Origin: Capitella teleta
Taxonomy: Eukaryota; Annelida; Polychaeta; Capitellidae
Assembly: GCA_000328365.1 (NCBI GenBank)
Contig: KB306344.1
Span: forward strand, 27,036 to 91,035
Length of the DNA: 64,000 nt
Reading direction: 5' to 3'
This document shows, in pieces, positions 21,201 through 32,718 of this stretch. Position numbers and translations under genes: made by a program. Under the pieces are notes generated by a model that was not told where the DNA came from, searched no databases, and was given only the letters and a program-made list of their open reading frames with translations. How positions within the stretch are numbered: the first letter of the stretch is position 1; each line of letters opens with the position of its first letter.

Positions 21201-23707
21201 GCCAGCGTGTAGATGTCGTTGGGGCATCAATCAGCCATTGATGTCTGCGACAGAGGCGCCGCTTGACCGTTCGATCGCCAATGCATCATGTTGAGGGATG
21301 CACTTTGTACCGATCAATCAGGAGCTTTGCTGATTGTCCACCTGGGTTCGATGCATGCGAGATACACTAGGGCATAGCGTGCCGCGGAGTAAGACAGTCG
21401 GACAGGACATGTGTCCGTTCAATGGAATCTACACCGATCGATGTCTGTGGATCGTGTGGAATTTATGACACTTTGCGGCTCTCCTTGTCGATTTATTACG
21501 CCGCTCGTGGGCCTTTGATGTAAGCTGGACATTAATTTTGCAGTTAGGCGACAATGGGAGAGACAAACGCAGACGTTTCGTCCGAGATTTCGGATCAATT
21601 TTCTTGCTTTGATTTTGTGTCCGTAACAATGGGGTAATCAATGTTGACACGGCGTCTGAACCTGGCACGCATGCGCGCAGCACGCGTCTCTTCTTCCATT
21701 TAGGTGAACATAGTTCTTTCTCCTGTTTCTTATTAAATGTGGTTGCATAAGCAATAAGCAGATTAGGCAGCGGGGTGCTTCGTACAATTCATAGTAAGCG
21801 TTACCTATGCAGGATTACCGTGTGAGAATCATTGGTGCCTGGATGCGGAAAGAATGAGAAGGAGAAAGGAGAAACAAGGAGTAAGTTTGACTGATGTTTA
21901 TTTGCATAAGATAAATCGTCGAGAATTCTTTGGTATATCTTCTATGCAAATAAATAAATGTATATCAGTCTTGAACTTTTGTCAAGTCAATTTTACCATC
22001 GAACTTGGTCGCCATGGTGACGACGCGGGTGACGTATACAGCGCTACCACACGGACCACTCAACGGTTGCCATAGAAACACGCATATGTACACAGTTAAA
22101 TTTTATAATAATCAAGAAGGCAAGGCCTGCCTCAAAAGCTATTCTCCATCCATAACATATAAGAAAACTAACTGACACACCGTCAACAGAAATTCACGTG
22201 AAAACATTCAATACAATACAGTAATAAGCGGAGAATTCTAGGAATTTAGATTCTTTTTGAGAGGGAAAGTAAACTTCAAATCAAATCTGCAGAAATATTA
22301 GCAACACAAGCACCTCGAATGAAACAAGTCAGATATAGTGAAACAGAAGAGAACAAAATATTCAAGCAAAAAATTGAAAGTTGTGAGAGAAAAAGTTTTG
22401 TGATTTCAGTTTGAACAGATTCATACTTTCGCTTTGGGACACAGATTGTTAAGGGAAAACAAACACTTTGCAGGAAATAAAATAATAATACAAGGAAAGC
22501 AGAGCAAATATGGCTGTCATACCAGACAACAATAAACACAATTACGCAAAGGTCTGTTAAAAATATTAAATTAAAATTGTTTGCAGGATAAATCTCACAC
22601 AGAAATGAAAAAAAGATAACTGAAAAAAAAAGGGGGGGGGGGACAGTATATAACAAAATTCAGATCCAAAATAATTAAATTTGCACGAAATGAAAAGCAC
22701 ATTTATCACAGTATAAACCAAATAATACAACACACAATACGTGACAATGTTTGTTTTTTAAAATGATGGCACAAAATTTGTATGAAGGAACCAAGCACCC
22801 AAGAACAATACTCAGATATATTAGCATAATTTTGTTTTAGTTTTGTTCCTAGCAATTAAACAAAAATAGATTCGAGGTAGATCTTTGGAGGAATCTATCA
22901 CGTATCAAACCGTCAAACAGTGTTGGCAAAATATTGGCAAATTATTCAATTTGTTTAAACCATGAAAGACGAAAGTCGTTAATACTCAATGAGTTTGATT
23001 TTCAGTCAAAAATACATGAAGGAGTAGAAGAAGAAGAAATGAAAAATTAAGATAAAATTGAGCTGTTCATGTTTGTTAGAATTGTTAATTAAAGCATTTT
23101 GTTACAAATGTTAAAGCTGGTCACACCGTAGCCAATGAGGCGCCGTATCTCATTAACATTGTCATACTGTTAGATAGTCTACACACAAGTTCTCAACACA
23201 TTCTTTGACGAAATTGACACAAAATTGACACAAAAGACATAAATGGTGCTTCTGGAAAATGAAATGGACACATAAAATGATGTAAATTGGATTTCGCTTA
23301 ATTAATTGATTAATTAATTATAAACGAGGTAAGTTATTTTAACTATAAGGAGGTTTCTCATGGTTGGAATTCGAAATTGGAACTTGGCAGTTAGCCAAAT
23401 TAGGACGTGTTGAGGTCGCCAATGTTGAGGTTTGAAAATGCACAATACAAAATAAGTTGTATAAAAAACTATTTGTTTAAAGCGCTGTTCTCGTCAGTCA
23501 AATATACACTCAGTCGTCAGGGGAGGGATTGAAGAAGTTGTGTGTTTTAGCCAAAATACAGCAGTAAAGCGGTTAATTAAAGCTTGTGGTTTGCCATTAC
23601 TATTTTTTGTACACCAAAATGAAAAAAAAAAAAAAAGTTGATCAACATTATTGAGATCAAAGTCATCAATAAAAAAAAAATAATAAATAAAGTAAAATCA
23701 CATATCA

Positions 23708-23708
<1 letters not shown>
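15291..23708. other. Gene-poor intergenic DNA
   Basis: About 8.4 kb between CTU2 and the ataxin-1 gene region. Open frames are short, unrelated to any family I know and lack splice-compatible partners. Simple features include a T-run at 16436-16462, A/C-rich DNA at 18362-18395 and a G-run at 22632-22642. Confidence 0.5.

Positions 23709-23740
<32 letters not shown>
23709..23740 (+). repeat. Poly(A) run, 32 nt
   Basis: Uninterrupted A32 on the plus strand, preceded by a 75-bp A-rich stretch. Confidence 0.95.
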
Positions 23741-23742
<2 letters not shown>

Positions 23743-23838
23743 AAAAAAAGTTACTCTTAACCGCAGAATGAACACAGTGATTCAGTTTAAAGCTTTTACA
23801 CCATTGAATTATAAAAAGGAACTCGCAAACGAGACCGC

Positions 23839-24084
23839 AGCGATGCATTATGGGAAGGATAGGCAGATAGGACGACATCGTCATAAGACGCCGATAGCAA
23901 GGACGCAATGGACAATGAACACTTCAAAGGAGACATGAGATGGACGCCTTGCTCCAATCAGAGCAGTTGTAAGGCAGCCACGAGATCTTTTTCCTTTGCG
24001 TCGCAAAATGGGGGAAAGAAAGATGGCGGCCATTTTGGGGGAGGAGTCATTCTTCTATTGTTTGCTAAAAAAAAAATGGCGGAC
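23839..24084. promoter_or_regulatory. Candidate promoter: ZNF143/Staf-like and YY1-like motifs
   Basis: At 23839-23856 the minus strand matches the Staf/ZNF143 consensus at 17 of 18 positions by my count (TTCCCATAATGCATCGCT). At 24019-24037 lies AAGATGGCGGCCATTTTGG, which holds YY1-type cores on both strands, and a further AAATGGCGG occurs at 24073-24081. Such sites cluster near transcription starts in animals. The transcript they would serve is not known; the ORF at 24211 lies just downstream on the plus strand. Confidence 0.35.
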
Positions 24085-24210
24085 ATATTGTTGCATATTC
24101 ACGGAGGAATTCAAAAGACTGATATTTCAAGCGTTGTTCATAAATGGACTAGACAAACACAAAAAAGCGCTTTTGTGTTGGCAAATGAAACAAATGCGAA
24201 CAATGCCACC

Positions 24211-24279
24211 ATGGACTTCTTCGGGAGGCAGCTGGCTTCGACCAAGGACGCTCTGGAGGGGAAGGAGAAGGAGTTGTAA
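24211..24279 (+). CDS. Possible first coding exon or small ORF with perfect Kozak context
   Basis: GCCACCATGG is the full vertebrate-type Kozak consensus and starts a 22-codon frame, MDFFGRQLASTKDALEGKEK followed by EL and a stop. A GTAAAG donor-like site overlaps the end (24276), so the frame could instead continue into a downstream exon. The ORF sits about 130-370 bp after the Staf/YY1 motif cluster. I do not recognise the sequence; the start resembles an amphipathic N-terminal helix. If real, the transcript would run antisense into the ataxin-1 gene, whose stop codon is at 24756. No downstream exon was identified. Confidence 0.22.
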   Translation: MDFFGRQLASTKDALEGKEKEL

Positions 24280-24755
24280 AGAGGCGCTGCGATCTCGCTT
24301 GTAGACAAAACAAAGATGAATTTGAGAGTTGATAACAAGCCATCAAGTGAGAATGGGAAAAAAAACTCAGTAAGTTTAAATGTTTTGTTATTGTTTAAAG
24401 CTAGATTCAAGAAAAGAAAACGCCATCCGGTTAGTAACCTGATAAGACTGTTTCCAAGGCGACGATATTTTAAGGTGACATCACATGATTTTTCAGTAAA
24501 GCTATCTGTTGAACTGTGATGAAAAAAAAAAAATGTGAAAAAAGCATGGATTTGTATACTGATAATAATAATAATATTAGTATTAAACAAAAATGTCTTG
24601 TCTTTTGAACCTAACGCAATACATAAGCCAATCTTTCTTCTTGTATAGAATAGTAGTAAGAATACAAATTCCTAATATACAGACTCGAAATTCGATCATC
24701 ATCAAAGGGAAGTGTCTGCAGGATACGAGTAACAGTTCTTCGTTGGTGCTAGTGT

Positions 24756-27700
24756 TCAACCCACAGGACGACTGCTGCTGCTGCTGCTTTTGCTCACCAC
24801 GACATTGACGCTGACAGGGGGCGACATCGTCGTCATTTTGTTGTTGGGCGACGCACGGCACTTGGATTCCACGTCGCGCTTGCAGGCCGGGAGTTGGTCG
24901 GGTGCAGACCAGCGCCTCCGAGGCGGCGTCGACGACGTGGGAAACGATGGGGACGAGGCGGACGAGGAGGCAGTGGGGGGGAGGGCAGAGTGCCCGCCCG
25001 CGGGGGAGCAGTGCCGGGGGAGCAGCCCGGGTTCAGAGTTCGGGTGAATCGCTCCGGTGGAGGAAGCCCTGGCGGGCCGCGACGGCGCTCCTGGTTTGGG
25101 TGAGGGCTGCTTCCTCTTTGGGGTGGCGGCACCCTGCTTGTCTTTAGGGGGGTCCTTCGGAGAGGGCGCCCCCGAGCTAGATGGCGTGGAAGCGTCCTTA
25201 TGGGTGAGCGATATGCAGACGTCGCCTACAGTCAGGCGGTGGCATTGAAGGCCGTATCGATGCAGGGTCTGCTGCGGGTTACACGATGACCAGCCCTGGC
25301 CGAACACGAAGAAAGGGTGCTCCAACGTCGCTTCCACGGTCACCTGGTGCAAGACAAGAAAGGTGTTAAACAGGGCGTAATGACAGAACATGTAGGGCCG
25401 TAAAATGGGTGGGAGGAGGATGCGGAGGAGGCACGGAGATGGATGACCTGCACTGCGCACGGGGGCCGCCGTTGCAAATGGACACTGAACAATGGACATT
25501 TTGTCCACTTCTTTCAGAATGCATGTATCATCCTTTTGTGCGGACATGGCTTTCTAATTGATTCATTATTTATGAATGGAGCTTCAAAGCGACTTGCGCT
25601 GATTACAGGTGCAAGGGAGTAGGACTGCTGCACTCAGCCATACACGCGGCGGTGGCGGCGCATCCATTTGCAGGAATCATCTGCGCCACACCTGCTGCCG
25701 CCCCCTCGTCATTGGCCAACTAGTCCGGCACGCAAAAAAAAAAAAAAAAAAAAAAAAATTGGGAGAAATTTTGTGGCCTATTTTTTCCGTTTTTAATCCA
25801 GAACACACAAGGGGTTTATCAGTTTTCATGATATGCGCTATACTCGTTGATAAAGAACCCCTTCTCGAAGAACACTAGCCAATCGGAAATGGGTCCAGTT
25901 GCAGGAATAGATAGCAGTGAACAGGAAGCAATAGGAAGCCAGGCGTATGCACACAGATTAGCATAGAGATTAAGGAAGCCGACGCAGGCGGTGGACTGCA
26001 GGGAGAAGGAAAAAAAGAAGGTGCGACAAATGAAGCAGGGGTTCCGTGCCGACGGACAACTGTCGCGTCGACAGGACACAATGGACGCCGGTCAAGAGGT
26101 CAGTCGGCCGAGGGAGAAAAGCAAGGCAATTAGCGTGCAGAAATGAGTACTAAAAAGTACTCGACGCGGAGCAACGCCGCTAATTGACTCGGCAATATTA
26201 AAAGCGGCGGCGTCTTCAAAGCTTCGGGTTGTATCACTTACAGTAAAAGCTTGTTATGGCAAAAAGGGGTTTGTAAATGTCAAGGAGAATTTTTCATTAG
26301 ATTGTCAGGCCTCGGTGGACACGGTGCGTTATGATCGCTGTCACTGGCTTATTAATAACCCGGACAAATACAGACATGTTGAGTTAGAGGGTAGGTGAGT
26401 GAGTCCGCGAGGGAAAGGGGGGGGGGCTGCCTCTTAGGGAGAGCGAAAGAGAGGAAGGCCACGTGCGATTGAAATGCGACGCCCAATCAGGGTGAGCGTC
26501 GCCGTGTGTTGATCCGCGGACATGCATTCGTGGGGAAATCGGATGGCCATTAGGCAGGCGCAGGAAACACGCCGGAAAAGCTTCAAATACGACAGAGTGC
26601 GCCTGCGCATAACGGCCGACCGGAACAGGACATTTATAAATTCAGCATATAGTGCGTGTAGTATACGACGAAAATATTGACGCCATTGCTCACAACAAAG
26701 TTTCATTCTCGAACGGAAATTTCGGCAGGGAAGTCCGGGCCAATCCCTGGTGGACAAGGTCAAATAAACCCCTCCCGACCCTGAGCTTACCCGAGGGGCA
26801 GGCGGCGCCTGTGTAGGGCCCTCTGCCATAACTCGCGGGTCTCTACAGGATGAAGGGGGGCTGTGTCGGATAACAGGCGAATGACACCGCAGAGATCAAA
26901 CACACAGTGTCGGAAGGACCTCGAGAAAATATCCGAGCATGTTGTGATAGACAAATTGCTGACAGTCCCCGAGGCAGAGGTCATGTTGGTATTCATGGCA
27001 CCCGCCTCGTGTCACGCAAATATTTAGCATGGCGATACAGGAGACGGGGGGAGAGATGCTGATGTGGTGTGCATCGGGATCGATACATGCAATCTGACAT
27101 CGATCTCGCAAAAGATGATCAGCGCAATCACTGAGAAGAAAGGGTGTTCGCGTGAGGCCATCATTAGGGCGACGAGGTCACCTGAGGTGGAGGACAGGTG
27201 AGTGGACACCCGGTGAGGACACCATCGGAGGACACCGACGACTCAACGAACGCGAGTTCCGCTAAGAACAATACGACGTCATTCGCGAAAACGCGTCGTC
27301 ATTTATTTTATAAGGTGAAAGCGAGCACTTGGTCCTTAAGGTGACGGTGGAAGCAGGTGCGCGGTGAGCAGGCACGATTCTCCCAGTGTGCTGCCTCGCA
27401 CAGACAATGGTCGCCCGAGGGTCGTGTTACCACAAGGGCACGCCGACGGTACGACGCCGCATTTAGCCGCATTGGTCATGGCGATGCATGTGATTCAGCT
27501 GAAGACACTCACTGCTATATATAATGGTATATGCTGCTTTTGGCTATTATTTAACTCCTGCTATCTATAATTCATCACCCGAATGATACAAAAAGCGCGG
27601 ATTTGACATCGATTTCCATGGAATGAATCTCGATTGAGTGTGAAAGGCGACAATTCTATTATCCGGACAAATTGCCATTGCGGCGTTAACAGCGCGTAAT

Positions 27701-30700
27701 GGTCGCTAACTCATTCGACAATCAAGCCGCAGACAGCATGAGGTCAGAGTTTATCATGCCAGATTTAGAGATCACGTGATAGCAGCTACAAGGGACCCCA
27801 CCCCCCCAAAAAAATCCATAAAACAATTCTATATTTGTTTTCTACTTTTTGATTTTTGATTTTAGTAAAGTAAGAAAAATAAAAGGGGCTTTATTGTAGG
27901 CCAATGACGTTGAAATAAAACTGTACCGTGATCGTTTTTAGAGCGATTGAGAAATCAGGGAGAAGTGAGGCACTTGATTGTTGCTCATTGGTGCGTTACG
28001 CGTTTTATGGAGATTGGTAGGCAACGGGGGAATAAGGAGAATGTCCCCTACCCCTTACCGGCAGACGGCAGCAGGCATTGGTGCAGGGAAGGTTTGGAAA
28101 ATGCATGGAGCGACACGGGAGTGTTTGCGGGCCAATTGATTTATCTGATCAATGCAAGCACGCTAATTACCCAAATGGCAATTAATTCGATATCAGACCG
28201 TATGGCACTCTGGTTAAATAACTGTAGGACCGAAGGGCCGCCGGGCAATCAATGGTGACTGTAATACAAGCTTGACTTTCTTGTAACGAGGGCTGTGGAG
28301 CGTCGGTCTGCGTGCATTTCAATGAGGGCGGCAGAGATAGGTGCTGAGTCAGCAATTAGAGGAAGAGATGAACGCAAGCTTCGTTTCTGAGCATGAAGCA
28401 GATCTCAGGGCCATGACGCGAATTCACTCTCTTCGAGAACACCGAAAATGGGTCTAGACAAAAAATGCCGCGAGCAGGGAGTCGTTTATGGTGTTATGAT
28501 TACTAGGGAGGCTGTACTCTGTAGTCAGGTCGGCTATTGTGGGGACCTTTTGATCTCGGTTTAAGAGCGATCGACAATTATGAGGTTTTTTTCTTTCGGT
28601 TTTGCATGTGGCTGTTTAGTGCATGTTTAATTGCGTTGTGAAAGCTAAGTAATCAAGTGTACATGCAGTACACATTATAAATACAATTAATTCACTTGAT
28701 GAATTTCCAATTAATTACACTCAGGTATCAGCCAATTAACCTACAACACAAATGAACTCGACCAAGAGAGCACTCGGTGCTACCTCCCCACGGGCATACA
28801 ATACACGACTCCCCACTTCCCCCCTTCTAAAAGAGAAAAAAAAAGAGAGGTATAGTGCCAAAATACTTGATGACGCTAATATCCTGATTCCTGACAGATG
28901 TCACGTACCATCTGTGTGTCATGACCTTCCAATGACATTGGCAACACGTGGTTATGCCGCAATTGACCAGTGCAAAACAGAGGCGTATCGTTACGAGGCG
29001 GCAATGAATTCCGTAAAACAAATCATCCATAATGAAGCAAGTTTTCGACTTCGCAGAGCAGAGACGCCGCGGCTGAAGGCATGAATAATGCCGACTTGCA
29101 TTGCATAATTCATCTCAATGTCTTAAGTGAGACATCAGTCGACTCTAAAGGATGTGAATATCTTTAAAAGCCTTTGATCGCGTATCGATGGAAGTTGATC
29201 AGGTCGCGCATTAAGATTTCATGCAAAGAACACGTTCTTACGCATGTCCATTTTGTTGTTTTTAAAATGATTAATGCGACAGCGCAGGAAAATAATGACA
29301 AAAAAGCACAAGCGGTGCAACGATGCATGCTATATAAGGGGCGAATACTGCACTGGAATTGTCCCTAGCCTCAAATCTTGAATAACAACACCAGGTGGAA
29401 GATTAAATACTCAATGTATAGACTAATAGTACGTGTAACAATTCTCACCTGGACTCTCTGCTCGCCGACGGAGAAGCCGAGCACAGCCGTGCCCTTGTCG
29501 TGGTTCTCCTCGATGCGTACCACAGTGCTCGAGTCGATCTTCAGGTCACCGCTGACGTCGGCGCTCTGCACGAAGTCGTCCGTCCGAAGTTCCTCGACTC
29601 GCTTCAGTTCTCCGTTCGCCAGCTGGATGATCGAGCCCTTCATGAAGTGCGGAGGGTAGTGCGGGCTGACTTCTCCCACCGACGGTTGCAGGGGCGGCGG
29701 GGGAGGCAGGTGTCCCCCGACCGGGGGCTGCACTGCCCGGGTCAAGGGGGGAGGTTGCCCGATGCCCCCCGAGTGCTGTTGCAGCCGGGGTCGCTTCGCT
29801 GACGGGGGACCATCGACGCTTTTCTTATAACGGTCATCTGAACACGACAAGTCTTTGGGGCCTTTGAGGTCCCGTGCTTCATCCTTGGCATGATGGTGTG
29901 GTTTGTACGACGGCTGTTTCAACAGCGAAGGGTGATGTGTGAACTTGCCGGCAGCCGGAGAGCCTGGCGGTCCTCTGTGTGCGCTTGACGGGTGAAGCTC
30001 GTGCTTCGGCGACCGGGCTGGATGGCGGTCTTGCGGGCCGAGGTGATGGCCGGCCGCACTACCGCTGCTGGGCGGCAGAGACGACGGCTGACTAGGAGTG
30101 GGCAGGCGCGGGAGGGGGCCCGGGGAGCCGCTGCCTGGAAGAGGGTACTGCGGTGGCACGGCGCCTGGGTGGAACGGGGCTCTGGGCAGGGAGTTGAAGC
30201 GAGTGAGGAGTGTTGAGTAGCTGTCGTGGGGGAAACCAGCGTGCATCAGCGCTCCTGCGTTGGACGGGTAGCCCGTGGAAGATGCATGCCCATAGTGGAA
30301 AGGGCCGTACGGACTGAGAGTCAGGGAGGAGGAGGGCTGTCCCTGATGCATGTACAGTGACTGGTGGTACAGCGGACTGGACGACCCTGTGCTGGTTGGG
30401 TAGAGCAGGTTGAGTTGTGAGCCAGGGAAGTGCCTTGAATCAGCCGCCGCTGCAGCTGCGACCGCCGCTGGGGAGGAGTGCGGCGGACGGAAGAGGCTGC
30501 TGGGGCCCTGCAGCATCAATTGAGCTTGCTCGTGTTGCGAAAGATGGGCTGCGGCGCGGTTGCTGTTAGAGTTGGGAGTCAGGCGATGGGAGGAAGGGCG
30601 AGATGGGGGAGAATGGGGGGCAGGGCGCCATGCGACGGAGGTCGGTGAGGATGAGGAGGAACCCTGTTGCTGCTGCTGCTGCTGCTGAGAGGAGGAGGTG

Positions 30701-32318
30701 CCGCTCACTTCGGCCCGTGAATCCTGGAGGCCATTGGAGCTCATTCGCTGCCTTCGCGCTGCTTCTGCTGCTCGGATGCCGGGGGCAGCCGCATGACCGA
30801 CGTCAGCACTGCGGTGGCTGCTGCTGCTGCTGCTGCTGGCCAGGTGCTTGTCGTGCTGAATAACGTTGCAGTTGATGTCGCCACCCTTCAACGGAGGGGA
30901 GGATGAGACGTCGTCGCCGATCAAGGATGTGCTGCTGTTGCTAAGCGACGTTGCTTCGGGTTGCCATGGTGAGGACTCTTCGTAGCGGTCATCGGCGGAG
31001 CGAGGAGGGGCACTCAGTATGTGATCGGACGGGCATGGCGGGGAGAGCTCTGCAAAGATAGAAAGAGACGTACATCAGCTGCAGTACTCGCTGATCAAGT
31101 ACATATACGCTGGTTCGGAGGAGGTGTCGCAACGGAGGACGCCCGGCAGCCAAATGAGGGATGCCGATCACACAAAAGCCAAAAACTTGGCAACAGCTTT
31201 TGTAATGACAAGTAATTCCCTATATGCGACAAATGCTCTAACATCCATTTAGTTTAAGCACTCTCTCATAAAAACGCCATTCCACTTTACGGCAGATGTC
31301 GCTGTATATGTTGTCAGGGCGACAGGTCACGCGTATCTATGGCAACCAAAGAAAAAGTTTGTTCATCGCACGTAATAATACATACTAGTATAGGTAAACT
31401 TGTGCAACATCCATATAACAAGAGAGCAAAGACGTGCATGCCTGGCGCCACACGTGACCTAACTTACGCCATGACGTAACCCGTACATGAAACGCTTCGA
31501 TTCGGATCTCTCACAGACGAAACTGCAGACGACGACACGGCGTACAACACTCACGTGACGTAATTGCGAGAGATCAATCAACAGCGACAATTGAAATACC
31601 GCATTACCATAACATTAAAATATGCATACTGCATGACCCGCTTTGTTTACACGTGCACGCGGAGATGTGGAGTGGGTTCGTGAGTAGCCTCTGTATAAGG
31701 GCGCAGCGAGGCTTCACCTTCACTTCCTGCTCCGGTAGGGACACGTCCTTGACCTCTGACCTGAGACGTGGATAGCAACAGCACTAAACAACCAATGATG
31801 CCACAACCCTGAATTAACAATGGATAACACGGAAAGATGAATATCCGACCGAACGTATAGACACAAGATCAATGATGATAACTACTGATAACCTTATGAA
31901 GCAGCGGTCGAGGATGACTGGAAGGTAGTCAGCCGCCGTCTGTATTATAGCTTAGCACGATAGTCGTAGCGCCAACAGCTGACCCGCCGTTCGGCAGATG
32001 GGAACATGCATACGAATCCATACACTCATTAGCCGCATTCCATAACAAAGCCGACGGCGACCACAATTGTACACTGTGCCCTTCGCATACCACAGCAGCA
32101 GCAGCAGCAGCCACACGCAGCAGACGCTCCTCACCTGACCAGTGACCTCCGCGTGCCTCGCCACCAGTACTCCTTCTCAGCATGCAGCGATGCCGACTGA
32201 ATGAAACATGCGTGTAGTATGTCCGACGTAACACTCCCCTCCCGCCAGCTGCTGCTACGGGACATGCACAGGGGGGCGGGGGAAGGGGGCATATTGGGTT
32301 CAGAGGGCGACAGAGCAT
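24756..32318 (-). CDS. ATXN1: Ataxin-1 family protein (ATXN1/ATXN1L homologue)
   Basis: Ataxin-1 is a nuclear protein that binds the repressor Capicua and splicing factors through its AXH domain and C-terminal motif (family knowledge). Two exons are firm: 29449-31049 (533 codons) and 24756-25343 (195 codons plus stop), joined by GT-AG within the AXH domain between GEQRVQ and VTVEAT. The AXH runs from KGSIIQLANGEL through FFVFGQGWSSC to LTVGDVCISL (about residues 532-641 in the 790-aa model). The C-terminal RRRWSAP (737-743) matches the human 14-3-3 and U2AF-homology-ligand site around Ser776. A Q8 tract (183-190) and Ser7 and Ser6 runs are present; the rest is low-complexity, rich in Pro, Ser and His. 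The first exon, 32135-32318, is inferred: its ATG follows an in-frame stop and its phase and donor fit, but the N-terminus does not resemble the vertebrate one; ATG 32183 (745 aa) is an alternative. Human ATXN1 is about 815 aa. Confidence 0.9.
24771..24788 (-). repeat. AGC repeat coding Ser6 at the ataxin-1 C-terminus
   Basis: Five AGC codons and one AGT, read as serine, four residues before the end of the protein. The same CAG/CTG-type DNA repeat is read as glutamine elsewhere in the gene. Confidence 0.9.
25344..29448 (-). other. Ataxin-1 intron splitting the AXH domain
   Basis: A 4.1-kb phase-0 intron with donor GTGAGA and acceptor TTGCACCAG. It contains an A25 run at 25734-25758, a TGCGCCTGCGCA NRF-1-like motif near 26600, and GC-rich and AT-rich patches. 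No gene or mobile element was recognised in it. Confidence 0.8.
25734..25758 (+). repeat. Poly(A) run, 25 nt
   Basis: Uninterrupted A25 on the plus strand, inside the ataxin-1 intron. Confidence 0.95.
30664..30687 (-). repeat. CAG repeat coding the ataxin-1 polyglutamine tract
   Basis: Read on the minus strand: six CAG, one CAA, one CAG, giving Gln8 flanked by serines. Vertebrate ATXN1 carries its variable polyglutamine in the same N-terminal half. The CAA interruption would be expected to stabilise the tract. Confidence 0.9.
30817..30837 (-). repeat. AGC repeat coding Ser7 in ataxin-1
   Basis: Seven pure AGC codons, about 45 codons upstream of the polyglutamine tract. Confidence 0.9.
31050..32134 (-). 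other. Inferred first intron of ataxin-1
   Basis: It is bounded by the acceptor TATCTTTGCAG at 31050 (strong) and the donor CAG/GTGAGG at 32134 (good). A phase-1 split of a GAG codon fits. The upstream exon is inferred, so the intron is too. Confidence 0.45.
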
Positions 32319-32675
32319 TGATTTGGCCTTTAAAAAAAATCAATAAGGAACGCATGTGGCGGCTACGAGTGAATTCCGACGACGACGTTCGGCGGCACTC
32401 GGGATCGTTCGGGATCGTTCGGAGGCAGACAGACAAGCGATGTTTACGCTTGTGAGGGGGTAGGGGAGGGATTCCGTCAGTCAGGCAGACGGGATCAATA
32501 GTCCCCAGTGCATGGCAGGGCGAGAAGCAGAAGCAGCAGTCAGTGCCGCTGTGGCATGCGGCCGCAAAAGGCGAGCGGACACGGAGCAGCATGCAGGAGG
32601 ACCAAGCACTCTTTGGCCTCAGCCACGGACCATCAGCAACAGGTGGACCACAAACGGGACGGCCTCCGAGGGCTC

Positions 32676-32706
32676 GCGCATGCGCAATGCAGGATGCTCT
32701 TCCGGG
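32676..32706 (-). promoter_or_regulatory. Candidate ataxin-1 promoter: NRF-1 and ETS motifs
   Basis: GCGCATGCGC (32676-32685) is the full NRF-1 palindrome, and CTTCCGGG (32699-32706) is an ETS core, CCCGGAAG on the minus strand. They lie about 360-390 bp upstream of the inferred ATG at 32318, in CpG-rich DNA that extends to about 31900. There is no TATA box, as is common for such promoters. Other NRF-1-like sites occur in the window, so the call rests on the combination and position. Confidence 0.35.
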
Positions 32707-32718
32707 AGCACAAAGTTG

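Noticed and set aside
22276-22656. 126-codon minus-strand frame with membrane-like residues
   Set aside because: Phe/Leu/Val-rich translation of an A-rich plus strand; no start context, no family.
23908-24279. 123-codon plus-strand frame starting upstream of the Kozak ORF
   Set aside because: The first part reads through the YY1-like motifs and A-runs (KKK); only the last 22 codons have any support.
24138-24590. 150-codon minus-strand frame downstream of ataxin-1
   Set aside because: Hydrophobic low-complexity translation of A-rich DNA antisense; more likely ataxin-1 3' UTR or flank.
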